Source: Panacibacter ginsenosidivorans (lineage in GTDB: Bacteria; Bacteroidota; Bacteroidia; Chitinophagales; Chitinophagaceae). Taken from it: a DNA stretch of 64,000 nucleotides. The notes beneath the pieces were generated by a model. It saw nothing but the letters and a program-made list of their open reading frames with translations. It was not told the DNA's origin and ran no database searches. The stretch spans positions 1,116,001 to 1,180,000 of the forward strand of contig NZ_CP042435.1 in the NCBI RefSeq assembly GCF_007971225.1, in the 5' to 3' direction. A program made the position numbers and the translations under genes. How positions within the stretch are numbered: position 1 is the first letter of the stretch; each line of letters opens with the position of its first letter. This document shows positions 61,702-64,000 of the stretch, in pieces.

Positions 61702-63477
61702 TTAGTTTATGCTTATGTCAACCAGTTTTTCTGTTCGTACTGATGCTTTCATAGTTGCACATTGTTTACCTGCACTTTCTCCGTGTGGCGTAACGGTGTA
61801 TTCATCTACCGCAGCAGGAACAATAAATGTTTCTGCATAGTGAATGATAAAAGGCTCGAATGCATTGGTTGGGCTTTCAACGATTGCTTCACTACCTTCG
61901 ATTAAATTCAACACATTCACCACACCGTTCGTGTTATGTGTTACTGTTTTGGTGAACCAATGTCTTCTTGTTTCAATAAAAGAGTCTTCATCAAGACCAG
62001 TTCGCTCTTCACACCAGCCATCTCCTTCTTGAATTTCTTTAACAAGATTGAGAATATTTTTTTCCGTCCATTCTTTTGTACGGTTCCACTGAATAACATT
62101 TTTACCGTGTTCGAGGGAAATGGGGCGTGGTTTGCCATCTAATCCCATTCTTCCCCAATCCCACAACTTGAAAGTAAAAATGTAAGGCGTGGCGCTTATT
62201 TCAAGTACAACGGTGTTGGCGCCGGAGCAGTGAACAGTACCAGCGGGTATTGAAACATGGTCATGTTTTTTTACCTGCCATTTTTGTACAAATTTTTCTG
62301 CATCAAAATTGTGACCGTTACTTTGTGCAGATTCAAGTTCTGCAACCATCGCAGCAGGATCAATCTTTTCTTTTAAACCGAGATAAACAAATGCTTCATT
62401 TTTGGCATCCAAAAAATAATAGCTTTCATCCTGCGTGTAAGGCATACCGAATTTTTCTTTGATATATTTTTTTAAAGGATGAACCTGTAAACTAAGATTA
62501 CCACCTTCCATTGTATCAAGGAAATCAAACCTTATAGGAAATTCATCACCAAAGCTTTTGTAGACGGGTTTTCCAAGCAATGCTTCGGGTTGAAAGAAGA
62601 CAACATTAATGGATGGTATTTCTATTACTTCATTTTGAAAGCGCATCATTAAACTGTTTTCTTCGGGCACACAATCAAAACCCCATGCAAAATTTTGTTC
62701 GCTTCTGTCGAGATCGCAAACTTCTTTTAACCATTGACCACCCCATGGACCAGGATCAAAAAATGGAACAACACGAAATGGCCTCGTAACAACATATTCT
62801 AATGCTTCTTTTAATGCAACGGCAGTAATTAGTTTTGGATTTTCTTCAATCGTTGTATCAAGTATATAATCGATCTTATCAAATATTTTTTTCTTATGCC
62901 TGTCACACACCCGCCAGTCAACGAAATAAGCATGCTTGTATTTATAAGCGAATGAATCTGTTTTATTATTACGACCAATATTGCCAACAGCATCTCTTCG
63001 GAAGCGCAATTGAATTTCCCAGCGTGGCATATCTGCATATACAATCAATGCAGCTTCCTTACAAACCAACGTGGCACCTATGCCAATTACTATTACAATT
63101 CCTTTATCCACAGCAGCAATTTGTTGCTGTAAGTCAGAAATCTTTTGTCCATCAAAATAACTTTCCAATTCAAGTGGAGTGACATAACCAAACACAGGAT
63201 CATCCGTTACAAATGGCTGAACGATTTCTGCAATAATCGTTTCATCTTTCATTGCGGATGCAGCATTAATTAATAATGCAGAATTCATTTCTTCTTTTAA
63301 ATGTTTGATGATCTCCTTTACAAAAACGCCATGATAGCATTCAACAGCAACAATAATTTTTTCTTTGCCAGAAATCTTTACCGCCTTATTAATTTCATCA
63401 ATAACCGCATCCCATCCTGAATAACAGGTATGACCTTTTATACTTACTTCCGGAAATTTATCATAATTCGATTTCAT
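61702..63477 (-). CDS. manA: Class I mannose-6-phosphate isomerase with N-terminal kinase-like domain
   Basis: About 591 residues from ATG 63477 (MKSNYDKFPEV); an in-frame TTG four codons earlier is possible. The C-terminal 340 residues are a type I PMI cupin: zinc-site region GGNLSLQVHPLKKYIKEKFG, YYFLDAKNEAFVYLGLK, and AGTVHCSGANTVVLEIS with the catalytic-side ligands. The first 230 residues resemble a uridine-kinase/P-loop fold (KIIVAVECYHGVFVKEI, RFRRDAVGNIGR), but the nucleotide-binding Gly-Lys-Ser is absent, so the domain is probably structural or regulatory. The enzyme links mannose 6-phosphate to fructose 6-phosphate. It sits between the ROK kinase and symporter genes. Confidence 0.8.
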   Translation of the reverse strand: MKSNYDKFPEVSIKGHTCYSGWDAVIDEINKAVKISGKEKIIVAVECYHGVFVKEIIKHLKEEMNSALLINAASAMKDETIIAEIVQPFVTDDPVFGYVTPLELESYFDGQKISDLQQQIAAVDKGIVIVIGIGATLVCKEAALIVYADMPRWEIQLRFRRDAVGNIGRNNKTDSFAYKYKHAYFVDWRVCDRHKKKIFDKIDYILDTTIEENPKLITAVALKEALEYVVTRPFRVVPFFDPGPWGGQWLKEVCDLDRSEQNFAWGFDCVPEENSLMMRFQNEVIEIPSINVVFFQPEALLGKPVYKSFGDEFPIRFDFLDTMEGGNLSLQVHPLKKYIKEKFGMPYTQDESYYFLDAKNEAFVYLGLKEKIDPAAMVAELESAQSNGHNFDAEKFVQKWQVKKHDHVSIPAGTVHCSGANTVVLEISATPYIFTFKLWDWGRMGLDGKPRPISLEHGKNVIQWNRTKEWTEKNILNLVKEIQEGDGWCEERTGLDEDSFIETRRHWFTKTVTHNTNGVVNVLNLIEGSEAIVESPTNAFEPFIIHYAETFIVPAAVDEYTVTPHGESAGKQCATMKASVRTEKLVDISIN

Positions 63478-63492
63478 CAATCTGCTCAATTT

Positions 63493-64000
63493 TTATTCAT
63501 TCGTTACTAAATAACCCGCGCCTAAAAGTGCTGCTGTTGCAGGAAAAGATGCTGCTTCAATTTTTACTTTTCCCCATGGCGTCCATGCATGTGCGTCTGT
63601 TTGTTGCTGTATGTATGGAATAATATAATCACTGCTTGCCATGATACCACCCGTCAACAATAATATTTCAGGATCGTATGCATGAATAAGATTTATTGCG
63701 CACGCAGACCATACATGAAGGCTTTCTTCTTTTATTTTATTTGCTAATGCATCTCCCTGTTCTGCACACCTGAAAATAGATTCGAAATCTATTGTTGACT
63801 CTTTTGCCAGCTTGCTGTTTGCAAATCCTTCAGCGTTTTTTACTTTGGCGGCGATGCACCATGTTGAAGCTTCTGTTTCTACACATCCCTTATTGCCACA
63901 GTTGCATTGCGATCCTTTGTAGTTAATAATAAAATGTCCACCTAATATTCCAGCGGTAAAATGCTTACCTCTTAATAACTTCCCTTCTATAACTGCTGAA
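63493..64000 (-). CDS. ROK-family sugar kinase, C-terminal part (cut by window edge)
   Basis: 169 codons to TAA at 63493; the N terminus is beyond the right edge. The zinc motif CNCGNKGCVETEAS, with the family Glu, and LLLTGGIMASSDYIIP near the end identify a ROK kinase such as glucokinase, fructokinase or N-acetylmannosamine kinase. It ends 15 bp before the start of the isomerase gene. With that isomerase and the exported GH130-like enzyme it would give a mannose route: release, uptake, phosphorylation, isomerisation. The exact sugar is not fixed by what is visible. Confidence 0.85.
   Translation of the reverse strand, partial: SAVIEGKLLRGKHFTAGILGGHFIINYKGSQCNCGNKGCVETEASTWCIAAKVKNAEGFANSKLAKESTIDFESIFRCAEQGDALANKIKEESLHVWSACAINLIHAYDPEILLLTGGIMASSDYIIPYIQQQTDAHAWTPWGKVKIEAASFPATAALLGAGYLVTNE

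Noticed and set aside
1-64000. rRNA, tRNA, prophage or transposase genes
   Set aside because: None could be recognised on either strand.

Overview
The window (about 37-40 % GC by eye) comes from a member of the Bacteroidota, most likely a Chitinophagaceae-like soil or water bacterium. The evidence is type IX secretion signals of both kinds (a gliding-motility-type C-terminal domain at 69-1667 and a short C-terminal sorting domain at 50021-51154), an LruC-type lipoprotein, cupin-AraC regulation, GH families typical of the phylum, and the general absence of strong Shine-Dalgarno sites. No rRNA, tRNA, phage, transposase or CRISPR was seen.

Left half (about 2-31.4 kb): an exopolysaccharide region. 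It holds eight glycosyltransferases (six GT2 or GT2-like, one GT14-like, one GT4), a Wzx-type flippase, an O-antigen-ligase/Wzy-like protein preceded by a 46-residue membrane peptide, a Wzc-like chain-length protein, a half-size TolC-like export protein, two acyltransferases, and an initiating phosphoglycosyltransferase fused to a pseudo-receiver. Regulators are mixed in: a four-gene partner-switching module (5618-8143), a single-domain response regulator, a five-PAS hybrid histidine kinase, and an NtrC-like protein whose ATPase motifs are eroded.

Right half (about 31.6-64 kb): a carbohydrate-use region. Exported hydrolases (GH140-like, GH130-like, GH116, GH172/DUF2961, an exported ADP-ribosylglycohydrolase-fold protein, three tandem five-bladed-propeller proteins) accompany a near-complete non-phosphorylative pentose oxidation route: mutarotase, SDR dehydrogenase, SMP-30 lactonase, enolase-superfamily acid-sugar dehydratase, FAH-family 2-keto-3-deoxypentonate dehydratase, and 2-oxoglutarate semialdehyde dehydrogenase. 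Ribokinase, a UxaA-type dehydratase, KDPG aldolase, a sugar/H+ symporter, mannose-6-phosphate isomerase and a ROK kinase (cut by the window edge) complete it. The enzyme set fits furanoside glycans, with D-arabinose as the best single guess.

The most striking feature is not a gene. About 27 intergenic sites carry a dispersed element built on the 20-bp core GTACAAGAGTGCGACGCAAC followed by a conserved tail of about 37 bp. It occurs singly or as inverted pairs 34-98 bp apart (one pair is about 250 bp apart), and in most pairs one arm carries a second core type (GTACAAGTGAGTGACACAAC). I counted 35 cores in 64 kb, all between genes. It looks like a REPIN- or MITE-like family, and its mobilising enzyme is not in the window. 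Several open frames run into these elements and so give falsely long N termini; start sites below were corrected for this.
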